Source: VXYL01 sp965199945 (GTDB lineage Bacteria > Pseudomonadota > Gammaproteobacteria > Pseudomonadales > Azotimanducaceae). Taken from it: 64,000 nucleotides of DNA. The stretch spans positions 2,790,001-2,854,000 of the forward strand of contig OZ241354.1 of assembly GCA_965199945.1 (NCBI GenBank). Direction: 5' to 3'. Position 1 is the first letter of the stretch. Each line of letters begins with the position of its first letter. Of this stretch, positions 8,406 to 16,485 are shown piece by piece. The notes beneath the pieces were generated by a model. It was not told the DNA's origin and made no database searches. It worked only from the letters and a program-made list of their open reading frames with translations. Made by a program: the position numbers and the translations under genes.

Positions 8406-9551
8406 ATGAACGCCAGCCCGCCACGCCTCTTCGTTCCTGGCGACGGCGCGTTGCCGCCGACCCTCGCCGGGCGAAGCGCACAACAGGCCGTGCTCAGCCG
8501 CTGCCTTGGCCATCTCGTGCGTGGTGTGGCACCGCCGCACAACGTGGTTCTGGTGGGGCCGCGCGGCAATGGCAAGACGGCGCTTCTGAACTGGTTCAAG
8601 GCGACGTGCGAGAGCGCGTCCGGCGTGGATGTCGTGTCGCTGACGCCGGGGGAGATTGCGGATGCGGGCGGACTGACCGACGCCGTCGTGCCCCGGCGGG
8701 GCATCGCCAGGCTGCTGCCGCGCAAGGTCGGCATCGCGTCGGTGGGTTCGGCAGAGTGGTCGCCGTCGCAGGAGCGCAACTTCAAGCGCGCGCTCTTGGC
8801 GCACTGTCGCCGCAAGCCGTTGGCGCTCCTGCTCGACGAAGCGCACACGCTGGACCTCGGCTTGGGCAGCCTGCTGCTCAACGCCAGCCAGCAAGTGCGC
8901 GCCGAGGCGCCGTTTCTGCTCGTGCTGGCCGGAACGCCTGGACTGGCGGCGCACCTCGGGGCAATGGATGCGTCATTCTGGTCGCGTCTCGGTGCCGGCC
9001 TGCTCGGTGTTGGCCGCCTCGACCCCGCCGCCGCCCGCGTTGCCTTGGCCGAACCGTTGCAGGCGTATGACGTGCGCATCGAGGAGGATGCCTTGGACGC
9101 CGTCGTCGAGGACAGCCAGCGCTATCCCTACTTCCTGCAACTTTGGGGCGATGCCCTGTGGCAACGCCACCTGGCGACGGGCGCAAGCGAACTGACGGCG
9201 GAAACCGTCGCCGCGGCGCGGCCAGAAGTGGCCGCTTGGGTGGCGGACTACTACCAGAGCCGCTACATGGAGTTGCGTGGCGCTGGTCTGACCTCCGCGG
9301 CCGTCGCCATGGTGCCGCTCTTTCTGCGCGCGAATGCCACGGCGTCGGAGCAGGAGTTGGACGCCGCGCTTGCCGCCACCGGCCTTGAGGACGCGGCCGA
9401 ACGATTCGCCGCGCTGGAGGGATTGAACCGCCTGGGCTACGTCTGGTGTCCGCCGGGCCAAGGTGGCCCGATGGCGTGGAGTGCCGGCATACCGTCCCTG
9501 ATGAATTACGTTCTCGACCAGGCTGGAGGAAGCCCTGCCGGCGGGAACTGA
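8406..9551 (+). CDS. P-loop AAA-type ATPase, paralogue 2
   Basis: A 381-residue cytoplasmic ATPase of the same broad class as the one at 2908. Walker A GPRGNGKT is at residues 51-58, Walker B LLLDEAH at about 141-147, and a sensor-1-like LLVLAGTPGL follows. The second half is helical and ends in a probable winged-helix segment. It is closest to the next gene: both share the ALxxx-PRGNGKTAL nucleotide loop and the block EDSQRYPYFLQLWGDALW / EDSHGYPPFLQAWGANLW. The start is uncertain: ATG at 8406 has no ribosome site but follows TATACT (8392-8397) by eight bases, as in a leaderless mRNA; an in-frame ATG at 8370 is the alternative. Target unknown. Confidence 0.82.
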   Translation: MNASPPRLFVPGDGALPPTLAGRSAQQAVLSRCLGHLVRGVAPPHNVVLVGPRGNGKTALLNWFKATCESASGVDVVSLTPGEIADAGGLTDAVVPRRGIARLLPRKVGIASVGSAEWSPSQERNFKRALLAHCRRKPLALLLDEAHTLDLGLGSLLLNASQQVRAEAPFLLVLAGTPGLAAHLGAMDASFWSRLGAGLLGVGRLDPAAARVALAEPLQAYDVRIEEDALDAVVEDSQRYPYFLQLWGDALWQRHLATGASELTAETVAAARPEVAAWVADYYQSRYMELRGAGLTSAAVAMVPLFLRANATASEQELDAALAATGLEDAAERFAALEGLNRLGYVWCPPGQGGPMAWSAGIPSLMNYVLDQAGGSPAGGN

Positions 9552-9676
9552 GCCCATCGCCACCCTCGCCACCTTGGCGTTCCACCGTTGTATCTGGCGT
9601 CCGGTGTCCGTCCCGTAGAGCGCCGGCCTTCCTTGTTGTCGGTTAGCCCATCACAAGCCTCCGTCGGCCGCCGAGA

Positions 9677-9701
9677 CGTTGCGGAGCATAGCGCCGCAAC
9701 G
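9677..9701. repeat. 8-bp inverted repeat upstream of ATPase paralogue 3
   Basis: CGTTGCGG (9677-9684) and CCGCAACG (9694-9701) are exact reverse complements separated by nine bases. They lie 45 bases before the next gene. This may be a repressor site or an RNA hairpin; no T-run follows. Confidence 0.45.
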
Positions 9702-9745
9702 CCGCTCTCTCGTAAGATGACGCGACAACCTTCGTGCGCCCGCCC

Positions 9746-10786
9746 ATGACGTCCAACCCCTTCAACCCCTCCGCCGCCAATCCGCGCTATCTCGCCGGGC
9801 GCGAGACCGAGAAGGCGGCGCTGGCGGATGTGCTGGAAGCGGGGGCGCAGAGTCCGGTCGCCGTCATCTACGCGCCGCGCGGCAACGGCAAGACGGCGCT
9901 GGCGCACTGGGTGGAACGCGCTGCCACGGCACAAGGCGTGGACGCGCGGTATCGCTACGCACGGTCTTGCCAAACGTTGGCCGGCGTGGCCGGGTTGCTT
10001 CTGAACACGGCGATTCCGAGCGGGGAAGACGGCCATGGCGCGTTGGAGGCCGCAGCGGCGAACTACCGCGGAACGCCCCGGCTGCTCGTGATCGACGAAG
10101 CGCAGGGCCTGCCGCCGCCGATCCTGTCGTCCCTCGTCACAACCACTGAACTGTCGCAGGGCGCACTTTCCGTCCTCTTGGTAGGCACGCCGATCCTGCA
10201 CCAGCTGCTGCACGACATCGATCCCTCGCTGTGGGCGAAGTGCCCTGTCGTGGCGCTTGATCCCCTCGACCCCGCCAGCGCCGCCGATGCGTTGCAGACG
10301 CCGGCTACCGCTGCTGGACGCGCCATCGACGAGTCCATTCTCGAGGAAGTCGTCGAAGATTCCCACGGCTATCCGCCCTTCCTGCAGGCCTGGGGCGCCA
10401 ATCTGTGGCGTTTCTCGGCGCCGGATGCGCCGATTGGCGCTGCGGCCTACGAACAAGCCAGGCCGGTCGTGGATTTCTATCGCTTCTCCTTCTACGAGAA
10501 CCGCAAAGAGGAACTGGCGCCCTTCGCAGAGTCCGCTCTCGAGGTGGCAAACCTGTTCCAGGAGACGTCCGTCGCCAGCGAGCAAGCCATTTGCGATGCC
10601 GTCCGCCGCGGCCTGCCGCCGAACGCTTCCGTCGCGGACCTGGGCGATGCGTTCCGGGAGTTCCGCAACCTCGGCCTGTTCTGGCGGGAGCCAGGGGCGA
10701 TGGGCTTCTATCGGCCGGCGATTCCCAGCCTGATGGAATCGATTCGGGGAGGGCAGGACGCCGCGATTCTGAAGGTGCGCCGCTAG
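9746..10786 (+). CDS. P-loop AAA-type ATPase, paralogue 3
   Basis: A 346-residue ATPase, tandem paralogue of the preceding gene. Walker A APRGNGKT is at residues 43-50, Walker B LLVIDEAQ at about 113-120, and sensor-1-like VLLVGTPIL follows. Both proteins end in a similar IPSLM segment (GIPSLMNYV / AIPSLMESI) after an aromatic-rich wing (LGLFWREPG). No ribosome site is seen before ATG 9746; an in-frame GTG at 9734 is equally possible. The two genes are 194 bases apart and co-directional, so co-transcription is plausible but not shown. The biological target is unknown. Confidence 0.82.
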   Translation: MTSNPFNPSAANPRYLAGRETEKAALADVLEAGAQSPVAVIYAPRGNGKTALAHWVERAATAQGVDARYRYARSCQTLAGVAGLLLNTAIPSGEDGHGALEAAAANYRGTPRLLVIDEAQGLPPPILSSLVTTTELSQGALSVLLVGTPILHQLLHDIDPSLWAKCPVVALDPLDPASAADALQTPATAAGRAIDESILEEVVEDSHGYPPFLQAWGANLWRFSAPDAPIGAAAYEQARPVVDFYRFSFYENRKEELAPFAESALEVANLFQETSVASEQAICDAVRRGLPPNASVADLGDAFREFRNLGLFWREPGAMGFYRPAIPSLMESIRGGQDAAILKVRR

Positions 10787-10816
10787 CCCGACGCGCCATC
10801 CCTCACGCGCCTCGCC

Positions 10817-11443
10817 TCAAGAGACGTGGCGCCGCGAAAGATCCAAGTCCGCCTGCCGCCGTGCCGGGGCAAGCTGGTGGCCGGCGCGGGAGGGCTCGCG
10901 GAAGGTGATCGCGTGGTAGTGGTCGTCGAGCGCCACGAAGATGCCGTTGGCCTCCGCCCAGCGCCGCATCCCTTGGTTGCAGGCGTGAGCCCATGAGAGC
11001 ACTTCCACTTTCCAGCCGCGGCCATGCATGCGTTCGAGCGTGCGGTGGAAGCCACGGCCTTGGGCGTAGCCCGCTCCGTCGCCGGTCAACAGGCACACGA
11101 CGCCCGGGTCGCCGTTGTTGTCGAGCGCGTCTTCCAGCATCCGCAGTTGCAGCAGACGGTCGGGCAGTTCCTGCTCGCCGCGGTCGCGTTCGTAGCGGTC
11201 CACCAGATGCACCTCGACGCCGGCGTTCTCCATCCGGTTCCAGAGCTGGCGCATCTCCGGCGGCACGGAACCCGCGGCCACCGCCTTGGCCAGCGGCCGG
11301 TCGGCGTGGGCCAGCCGCAACAAGTTGTCGAAGTGGATGCGCACGAGGTAGCGCGCCTCCGGCGTTCCCTCCAACTGGTCGGCCAGACGCTGCGCTTCGT
11401 GGAAGACGTTCGAGTTGTCCCAGTAGACGAATACGCGATCCAT
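10817..11443 (-). CDS. NYN-domain (PIN-like) predicted ribonuclease
   Basis: A 208-residue protein of the NYN/LabA (DUF88-type) family of PIN-like metal-dependent RNases. It opens MDRVFVYWDNSNVFHEAQ, where the first acidic residue in the strand (WDNSN) is the usual metal ligand. A central LLTGDGAGYAQGRGF supplies the second acidic site, and the third strand WKVEVLSW follows. This alpha/beta order is diagnostic. The start ATG at 11443 is preferred over TTG at 11467. It lies 59 bases downstream of the small coiled-coil membrane protein on the same strand, so the two may be co-expressed. Substrate RNA unknown. Confidence 0.82.
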   Translation of the reverse strand: MDRVFVYWDNSNVFHEAQRLADQLEGTPEARYLVRIHFDNLLRLAHADRPLAKAVAAGSVPPEMRQLWNRMENAGVEVHLVDRYERDRGEQELPDRLLQLRMLEDALDNNGDPGVVCLLTGDGAGYAQGRGFHRTLERMHGRGWKVEVLSWAHACNQGMRRWAEANGIFVALDDHYHAITFREPSRAGHQLAPARRQADLDLSRRHVS

Positions 11444-11502
11444 TGCTCGTCGCCGTGCGCTCGCCAATCAAGTCTACTCCATGCGGCGAACGGGCCGCAG
11501 GG

Positions 11503-11838
11503 CTACGGTCGAGGCGGAGTCGGGTGGTTCTCGTCGCGCCTTTTGCCGGCGCGTTTTCTTCGTGCGCGGGGTTCCCCCTCGCGCCTTGGACGCTCGCGAG
11601 CGACCCCAGCCGAGGGCTCCCGCCGCGTCAAGCCGAGGCCCTCCAGCAGCCCCTCGACCCGGCCGAGCCGCTCCCGCACGTCGCCAAGCCACTCGCTCAA
11701 CACGTCGACCCGCTCGCCCAATCTGTCGATCCGCGCACCCAGGGTGCCCATTTCCCGCCGCAGCGAGCGGTTCGATGCGGCGACGGCGATCAGGATGACG
11801 ATCCCAGTGCCAATGACGGACCAAAACTCGGGGCTCAC
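11503..11838 (-). CDS. Small single-pass membrane protein with coiled coil
   Basis: A 111-residue protein with an exceptionally strong start: AAGGAGG seven bases before a GTG at 11838. Residues 3-20 form one transmembrane helix (FWSVIGTGIVILIAVA). A heptad-rich coiled coil follows (IDRLGERVDVLSEWLGDV, VEGLLEGLGLT), then a basic, disordered tail (RRKRAGKRR). The layout resembles short membrane-anchored coiled-coil proteins found in many proteobacteria without assigned function. The tail may bind nucleic acid or phospholipid. The NYN nuclease gene lies 59 bases downstream. Longer readings of this frame (to 12120) have no coding character. Confidence 0.75.
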   Translation of the reverse strand: MSPEFWSVIGTGIVILIAVAASNRSLRREMGTLGARIDRLGERVDVLSEWLGDVRERLGRVEGLLEGLGLTRREPSAGVARERPRREGEPRARRKRAGKRRDENHPTPPRP

Positions 11839-11950
11839 GACATCACCTCCTTGCGGCTTTCGTTGTCGGCGGCTGCGCTGGCTCGGCGCTCGGCGCCTGT
11901 TTGTCGACCAACGCCCGTGCATCCTAGACCGACAAACTCCGCGAAGAAAC

Positions 11951-12017
11951 GGGCGATGTCGCAATGTGCCGTGCGTGATTGCCGCTGATGGCCGTAGGAA
12001 ATCGCCCCTTTTTTTTT
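11951..12017 (+). terminator. Hairpin with T9 run in the leader of the LLM/amidohydrolase operon
   Basis: GGGCGAT (11951-11957) pairs with ATCGCCC (12001-12007), followed by C and nine T (12009-12017) on the + strand. Inside lie GCAAT (11961-11965) and ATTGC (11978-11982), which can also pair. No + strand gene lies upstream; the neighbour is divergent. The structure therefore ends either a short non-coding transcript starting within 11840-11950, or acts as an attenuator 100 bases before the gene at 12119. Confidence 0.5.
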
Positions 12018-12118
12018 CGCACGAAGGCAGCGAACGGCATTGGACATCGCGGCGTGGTTGCGTCATGGTTGCAGTCCTCGGCGCCTTTCGGGGGCAGCTT
12101 GCGACACAAGGAGACGGC

Positions 12119-13039
12119 ATGAAATTCGGCGTGCAGGTGAACTGCTATCGCACCGACTGGGAGGCCATCAAGGCGTCCATCGAGGTCATGGAGGGCACGC
12201 GCTGGAACAGCCTGTGGTTCGCCGACCACTTTCTGCCGCCGGGGCGGCGGGAAGACGAACACCTCAACGCCTTCGAGGGCTACACGCTGATCTCGGTTGC
12301 CGCCGGCATGACGCGCAAGCTGCGCCTCGGCCATCTGGTGCTCGGCAACACCTACCGCAACCCGGGCCTGCTGGCCAAGATGGCCACGACCCTCGATCAG
12401 GCTTCCGAAGGCCGTTTCGAGCTGGCGCTTGGCGCGGCGTGGTTCAAGCGCGAACACGAGGCCTACGGCTGGACCTTCCCATCCATGAAGGAACGCCAGG
12501 ACCGCTTCGAGGAGGCGTGCGAGCTGCTGCGCCTGCTGTTCACGGCCGACGGCCCGCTGGACTACCAAGGCCGCTACTACCAGCTGGATCAGGCGCCCCT
12601 CTCCCCCGGCTGCTTCCAAAAGCCGCACATCCCGATCATGGTGGGCGGCACCGGCGAACGGCGCACGCTGCGCACGCTGGCGCGCTACGGCGACATCTTC
12701 AACATGGACGGCTGGGCCGGGCAGGGCATGTCGCTCGACGTGTACCGCCACAAGATCGGCGTGCTGGAGGGGCACTGCGCGGATGCCGGCCGCGACCCGG
12801 CGGAGATCAAGCGCACGCTGCTCATGCCGCTGCAGATCACAGACGACAAAGCCCGCATCGAACGCTTCCAGAAGGCGCTCGGCCCCGGATCGATGGCTGG
12901 CCCGAAGAACGAAATCGTCGACCGCATCGGCGCATTCGAGCGCGAAGGCGTGGCCGAGATCATGTTCGGCGCCGTGCCCACGGGCAACGTGGAGATGTTC
13001 CAGCGCGTGGAGGAAGAGATCGTCGCGGCCTTCGATTGA
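12119..13039 (+). CDS. LLM class (F420/FMN-dependent) oxidoreductase
   Basis: A 306-residue luciferase-like monooxygenase-family TIM-barrel enzyme using F420 or FMN. MKFGVQVNCYRTDW forms the first strand, SLWFADHF the second, and GHLVLGNTYRNPGLLAKMA the cofactor-facing loop typical of the F420-dependent subgroup. FELALGAAWFKREHEAYG and PIMVGGTGERRTLRTLARYGD are the late conserved blocks. The start has AAGGAG five bases upstream. It is followed after 53 bases by an N-acyl-D-amino-acid deacylase gene, so the two probably serve one catabolic route. Substrate and cofactor choice are not readable. A second LLM enzyme is at 62503. Confidence 0.9.
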   Translation: MKFGVQVNCYRTDWEAIKASIEVMEGTRWNSLWFADHFLPPGRREDEHLNAFEGYTLISVAAGMTRKLRLGHLVLGNTYRNPGLLAKMATTLDQASEGRFELALGAAWFKREHEAYGWTFPSMKERQDRFEEACELLRLLFTADGPLDYQGRYYQLDQAPLSPGCFQKPHIPIMVGGTGERRTLRTLARYGDIFNMDGWAGQGMSLDVYRHKIGVLEGHCADAGRDPAEIKRTLLMPLQITDDKARIERFQKALGPGSMAGPKNEIVDRIGAFEREGVAEIMFGAVPTGNVEMFQRVEEEIVAAFD

Positions 13040-13092
13040 AGCCCGGCGACGAGTAAGCGACGAGATTCACGAGAATCAGGAGGGAGACTCAC

Positions 13093-14733
13093 ATGGCACA
13101 CGACATCGTCATACGCGGCGGCGAGCTGGTGGACGGCACCGGCAGCGCGCCGTACCAAGGGGACCTCGCCATCGACGGCGACGCCATCACGGCCGTCGGC
13201 AAGGTCGATGGCCAAGGCAAGCGCGAGATCGACGCCAAGGGGCTGGCCGTCACGCCCGGCTTCGTCGATCTGCACACGCACCTGGACGCGCAGATCGGCT
13301 GGGATCCGCAGATGACGCCGGTGAGCTGGCACGGCGTGACCACCGCCCTGCTCGGCAACTGCGGCGTCACCTTCGCGCCCTGCAAGCCCGCCGACGTGGA
13401 ACTGCTGGCGGCCATGATGGAGACCGTGGAGGACATTCCCAAGGACGCCATTCTCAACGGCCTGCCGTGGGACTGGGAAGACTACGGCGGCTACTTGGAC
13501 GCCATCGAGCGCCTGAATCCGGCGCTCAACGTGGCTGGCATGGTCGGCCACTGCGCGGTGCGCTTCTACGTCATGGGCGAGCGCGCCGTGGAAGAACAGG
13601 CAACGCCGGAAGAGCGGGCGAAGATGGCGGACGTGGTGGCGAAGTCCATGGACGGCGGCGCCGTCGGCTTCTCCACCAACCGTTACCCGCCGCACAAGCT
13701 GCCGGATGGCCGCTCCATTCCCGGCACCTTCGCGGACCCGGTGGAACTCGTGGAAATCGCCAAGGCCGTGGGGCCGCGCAACGGGCTGATGCAGGCCGTC
13801 GGCGCGAACTTCGAGGTGCTGCAGGCGATGGCGGAGACCACCAAGGGGCGCATCCTGTTCAGCTACGGCACCGGCCCGCAGGAGGGTTCCGGCAAGGCGC
13901 AAGCGGCGCATCTGGCCAAGCTCTGCGAGCACGGCGACTTGACGGCGATCACCCAAGTGCGCGGCTCCGGCTTCATGTTCGGCCTGCAATCCGCGCTGCC
14001 GGTGCAGGGGGAGACTTGGGATGCGCTGCGCAAGGCAGCGCTTGCCGACCGCCTGGCGGCCATCCGCGATGCCGAAACCCGCGCCAAGCTGATCGCCGAA
14101 GGCAAGGCGTCGAAATCGCGCCTGCCGCTCGCCAACGTCTTCTATCTGGGCAGCGGCGAGACGCCGAACTACACGTTGCCGGCGGATCAGAATCTCGAAG
14201 CCCAGGCTGCCGCCGCCGGCGAGCACTGGGTGGAGACCTTCCTGCGGCTGTCGGACGAAACGGACGGCCGGGCGCTCTTCAACCTGCGCATGTTCAACCA
14301 GAGCCTCAAGGAACTCGGCGACCTCTTCAAGAGCGAGCACATCTTCCCGAGCCTGGGCGACGCCGGAGCGCACGTGTCGCAGATCATGGACGCCGGCTGG
14401 CCGAGCTTCGTGCTCTCGCACTGGATTCGAGACGCTGGCCTCTACACCTTGGAGGAAGGCGTCCGCCGCCTGACGTCCGGCCCCGCCAGGGTGCTTGGAC
14501 TGAAGGACCGCGGCACGCTGCGCGTCGGCATGAAGGCGGACGTGAACGTGCTGGATCCGGCCCAGGTCGCCGAACGGCAGCCGGAGCTGGTGCATGACTT
14601 CCCCGGCGGCGCACCGCGCTACATTCAGAAGTCGATGGGCTACAAGGCCACGCTGGTCAATGGCGCGTTGACCTTGGCCGACGGCGAACACACCGGCGAG
14701 CGCGCCGGGCTGGTGCTGCGCCACGCGCCGTAG
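13093..14733 (+). CDS. N-acyl-D-amino-acid deacylase-type amidohydrolase
   Basis: A 546-residue metal-dependent amidohydrolase close to N-acyl-D-aspartate/D-glutamate deacylases. It opens with the usual small beta-sandwich (DIVIRGGELVDGTGSAP). The metal site HTHLD is at residues 61-65, and VTTALLGNCGVTFAPC is typical of the D-aminoacylase group. Late on, a loop containing GDAGAHVSQI holds the catalytic Asp, and GTLRVGMKADVNVLDP closes the sandwich. The ribosome site AGGAGGGAG precedes the ATG. It is the second gene of an operon with the LLM oxidoreductase. The true substrate may be a cyclic or acylated amide rather than a D-amino acid. Confidence 0.9.
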   Translation: MAHDIVIRGGELVDGTGSAPYQGDLAIDGDAITAVGKVDGQGKREIDAKGLAVTPGFVDLHTHLDAQIGWDPQMTPVSWHGVTTALLGNCGVTFAPCKPADVELLAAMMETVEDIPKDAILNGLPWDWEDYGGYLDAIERLNPALNVAGMVGHCAVRFYVMGERAVEEQATPEERAKMADVVAKSMDGGAVGFSTNRYPPHKLPDGRSIPGTFADPVELVEIAKAVGPRNGLMQAVGANFEVLQAMAETTKGRILFSYGTGPQEGSGKAQAAHLAKLCEHGDLTAITQVRGSGFMFGLQSALPVQGETWDALRKAALADRLAAIRDAETRAKLIAEGKASKSRLPLANVFYLGSGETPNYTLPADQNLEAQAAAAGEHWVETFLRLSDETDGRALFNLRMFNQSLKELGDLFKSEHIFPSLGDAGAHVSQIMDAGWPSFVLSHWIRDAGLYTLEEGVRRLTSGPARVLGLKDRGTLRVGMKADVNVLDPAQVAERQPELVHDFPGGAPRYIQKSMGYKATLVNGALTLADGEHTGERAGLVLRHAP

Positions 14734-14751
14734 GACGAGCAAGAGCTCTCC

Positions 14752-14791
14752 CAAAAAGAAGCCCGGCGGATCGTCCTCGATCCGCCGGGCT
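14752..14791 (-). terminator. Rho-independent terminator of the small lipoprotein gene
   Basis: A perfect 13-bp stem (14760-14772 with 14779-14791, loop GTCCTC) is followed on the minus strand by TTCTTTTTGG. That polarity fits the minus-strand gene ending at 14813. The stem may also stop the converging amidohydrolase transcript, although no T-run exists on the + strand. Confidence 0.85.
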
Positions 14792-14812
14792 CGAACGCGA
14801 GTCGGGCGCCGG

Positions 14813-15088
14813 TCAGTAGGTGGCGAGCTCGTAGCCCTTGCTCTGCATGCAGCGCTCGTAGAGAGCGAACTCGGGCGTCGCGTGGGGCGCGCGGAAGTCC
14901 ACCATGGCGCTCTCGGCGCAGGCCTTGTTGTCGAAGTTGTATTTCGCGCTCGACACGTCGCTTTCCGCCACCCAGCGATGGGTGGGCGCCGCGCTCGCCT
15001 CCGGCGCGCCAATGGAGGCGCAGCCGACGCCGAGCGCCGCGACTGCCATCGCCACCGCAGCCGTCATGGCTTTCATGGTGTTGTCCAT
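14813..15088 (-). CDS. Small exported lipoprotein-like hypothetical protein
   Basis: A 91-residue protein with a clear signal sequence (MKAMTAAVAMAVAALGVG) ending in a lipobox-like GVGC with Cys at 23, then a Ser/Ala/Pro-rich linker. The mature part is short and carries two further cysteines (NKACAESAM and YERCMQSKGY) that could form a disulphide in the periplasm. AAGGAG lies seven bases before the ATG, and a strong intrinsic terminator follows. It is monocistronic and divergent from 15307. The family is not recognised; the RCMQ-x-GY ending recalls small lipoproteins of unknown role common in gammaproteobacteria. Confidence 0.8.
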   Translation of the reverse strand: MDNTMKAMTAAVAMAVAALGVGCASIGAPEASAAPTHRWVAESDVSSAKYNFDNKACAESAMVDFRAPHATPEFALYERCMQSKGYELATY

Positions 15089-15255
15089 CGTCGTTCTCCT
15101 TCGACTAGGTGGGCTTGAGAGCTAGGATATTTAATCCGCGACGGAATGCAATACCCCTAGGAAGAAAAAACCGCACTCCCGACCAAGGCGCCGAAGGCAG
15201 GCTGCCGGCCGCTCTCGGAAGCACCTCCCGCGCGCCACTTGATCTGGCGAAGCAT

Positions 15256-15282
15256 CGTCACGAGTCGTCACGAAACCGTCAC
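15256..15282 (+). promoter_or_regulatory. Three CGTCAC direct repeats, candidate response-regulator site
   Basis: CGTCAC occurs at 15256-15261, 15266-15271 and 15277-15282, spaced 10 and 11 bases, one helical turn apart. Tandem half-sites at this period are how OmpR/PhoB-type regulators bind, and PhoB boxes contain GTCA. The array ends 24 bases before the ATG at 15307, in activator position. Confidence 0.45.
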
Positions 15283-15306
15283 ATTGGCCGCGTAGTTTCC
15301 GCGCCG

Positions 15307-15627
15307 ATGAACACGTTGACACTTGCCGCCCTGCTCGGCGCTTTCGCGTGCGCCGGCGCGAACGCCGCGGACCGCGCAGCCCCGCCGAAGGAGCGGCCCG
15401 GCGAGGTGTCGGACGTGTCGGAAGTGCTGAACGGCGCCGAGCGGCCGCAGGCCCAGGCGCGGGCCTGCTATGGCGGCTTGGAAGACGGCAAGGTCGTCGT
15501 CCGCGCCGGGCACTTTGCCGACGAGTCCGCGGAAACGACCGTCGAACGTTGCCGCGTCGGCGGCGGCATCACGGGCCGAATGCCGCGCTCCCCCGCCATC
15601 GCCGCCGGACGTCCCGCCTTCGCATAA
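15307..15627 (+). CDS. Small secreted hypothetical protein
   Basis: A 106-residue predicted periplasmic protein. The N-terminus MNTLTLAALLGAFACAGANAADR is a good Sec signal peptide with an ANA cleavage site. The mature part is about 85 residues with two cysteines (RACYGG and ERCRVGG), possibly a disulphide. The C-terminus is Ala/Pro-rich with no recognisable fold. No strong ribosome site precedes the ATG. The direct-repeat array just upstream supports a real, regulated gene. Function unknown, and the 3' part looks only weakly coding. Confidence 0.5.
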   Translation: MNTLTLAALLGAFACAGANAADRAAPPKERPGEVSDVSEVLNGAERPQAQARACYGGLEDGKVVVRAGHFADESAETTVERCRVGGGITGRMPRSPAIAAGRPAFA

Positions 15628-15805
15628 CGTCGCGGCCCCTTGCCGCCGCGCGGCGTCGAGAAGTGCTCAAGAAGTCCGCCAGTCGTCTCGCCAGCGTCAA
15701 GCTGGCCTCGGCTTCTGCGTTGAACGCCTTACGTCGCGCCCGAAATCCCTGCCGGCAAGCGTAGAATGCGCTCAACCTCCTCACCACCCCGACCACGGAG
15801 TTGCC

Positions 15806-16429
15806 ATGACACTGCCTGGGAAGTTCGCAACCCTCTCTCTCTCCTTCTGCTGCGCCGTCGGCGTCCTCGCCGGCTGCTCGCAGGAGACCGCGCCAGCCAC
15901 CGAAGCCACGCCAGAGCCGGCGGCAACGCCAGCCGAGGAAGCCGCACCCGAGCCAGCGGCAGCGCCCGCTGAGGAAGCCACCCCCGAGCCCGCGGCGACG
16001 TCCGCCGAGCCGCCAACCACGGAGAACGAGTCGATGACCGCACTGGAACGCGGGCGCGCATTTCTCGCCGAGAACGCGAAGCGCGCCGAAGTCGTCACCA
16101 CCGCATCTGGTCTGCAATACGAGGTGCTCGCCTCGGGCACGGGCGAAATGCCAAGCGCCGAGGACCAAGTGACCGCCCACTACCACGGCACGCTCATCGA
16201 CGGCGCGGTCTTCGACAGCTCGGTGCAGCGCGGGCAGCCGCTCGACATCCGCGTCAACGGCGTCATCGCCGGCTGGCAGGAAGCGCTGCAGATGATGCGC
16301 GTGGGCGACAAGTGGAAGCTCTACGTTCCGTCGGAACTGGCATACGGCAAGGCCGGAGCAGGCGGCGCCATCGGCCCCGACGAAGCGCTGATCTTCGAGG
16401 TGGAACTGCTGGCTGTGGCAAGCAGCTAG
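15806..16429 (+). CDS. FKBP-type peptidyl-prolyl isomerase lipoprotein
   Basis: A 207-residue envelope foldase that catalyses cis/trans isomerisation at proline. It has a lipoprotein signal with lipobox VLAGC (Cys24), then a repetitive linker of PEPAA(T/A)PAEEA units to about residue 72. A short N-terminal helix (LERGRAFLAENAKR) precedes the FKBP domain: SGLQYEVLASGTG, VTAHYHGTLIDGAVFDSS, GVIAGWQEALQMMRVG, PSELAYG and LIFEVELL. The active-site aromatics (Y, F-D-S, W, Y) are present. This is the FklB/Mip architecture anchored to a membrane. GGAG lies five bases before the start. Linker repeat number could vary between strains. Confidence 0.93.
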   Translation: MTLPGKFATLSLSFCCAVGVLAGCSQETAPATEATPEPAATPAEEAAPEPAAAPAEEATPEPAATSAEPPTTENESMTALERGRAFLAENAKRAEVVTTASGLQYEVLASGTGEMPSAEDQVTAHYHGTLIDGAVFDSSVQRGQPLDIRVNGVIAGWQEALQMMRVGDKWKLYVPSELAYGKAGAGGAIGPDEALIFEVELLAVASS

Positions 16430-16485
16430 AAGCCGCGCCGCTTCGCTCAAAGCTGGCCGGAAAGGCAGCCGCGCCGGGGCCGAGC

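Noticed and set aside
12685..15012. 775-codon minus frame over the LLM/amidohydrolase operon
   Set aside because: Antisense shadow of two complete enzymes; only 14813-15088 in another frame is a real minus gene.
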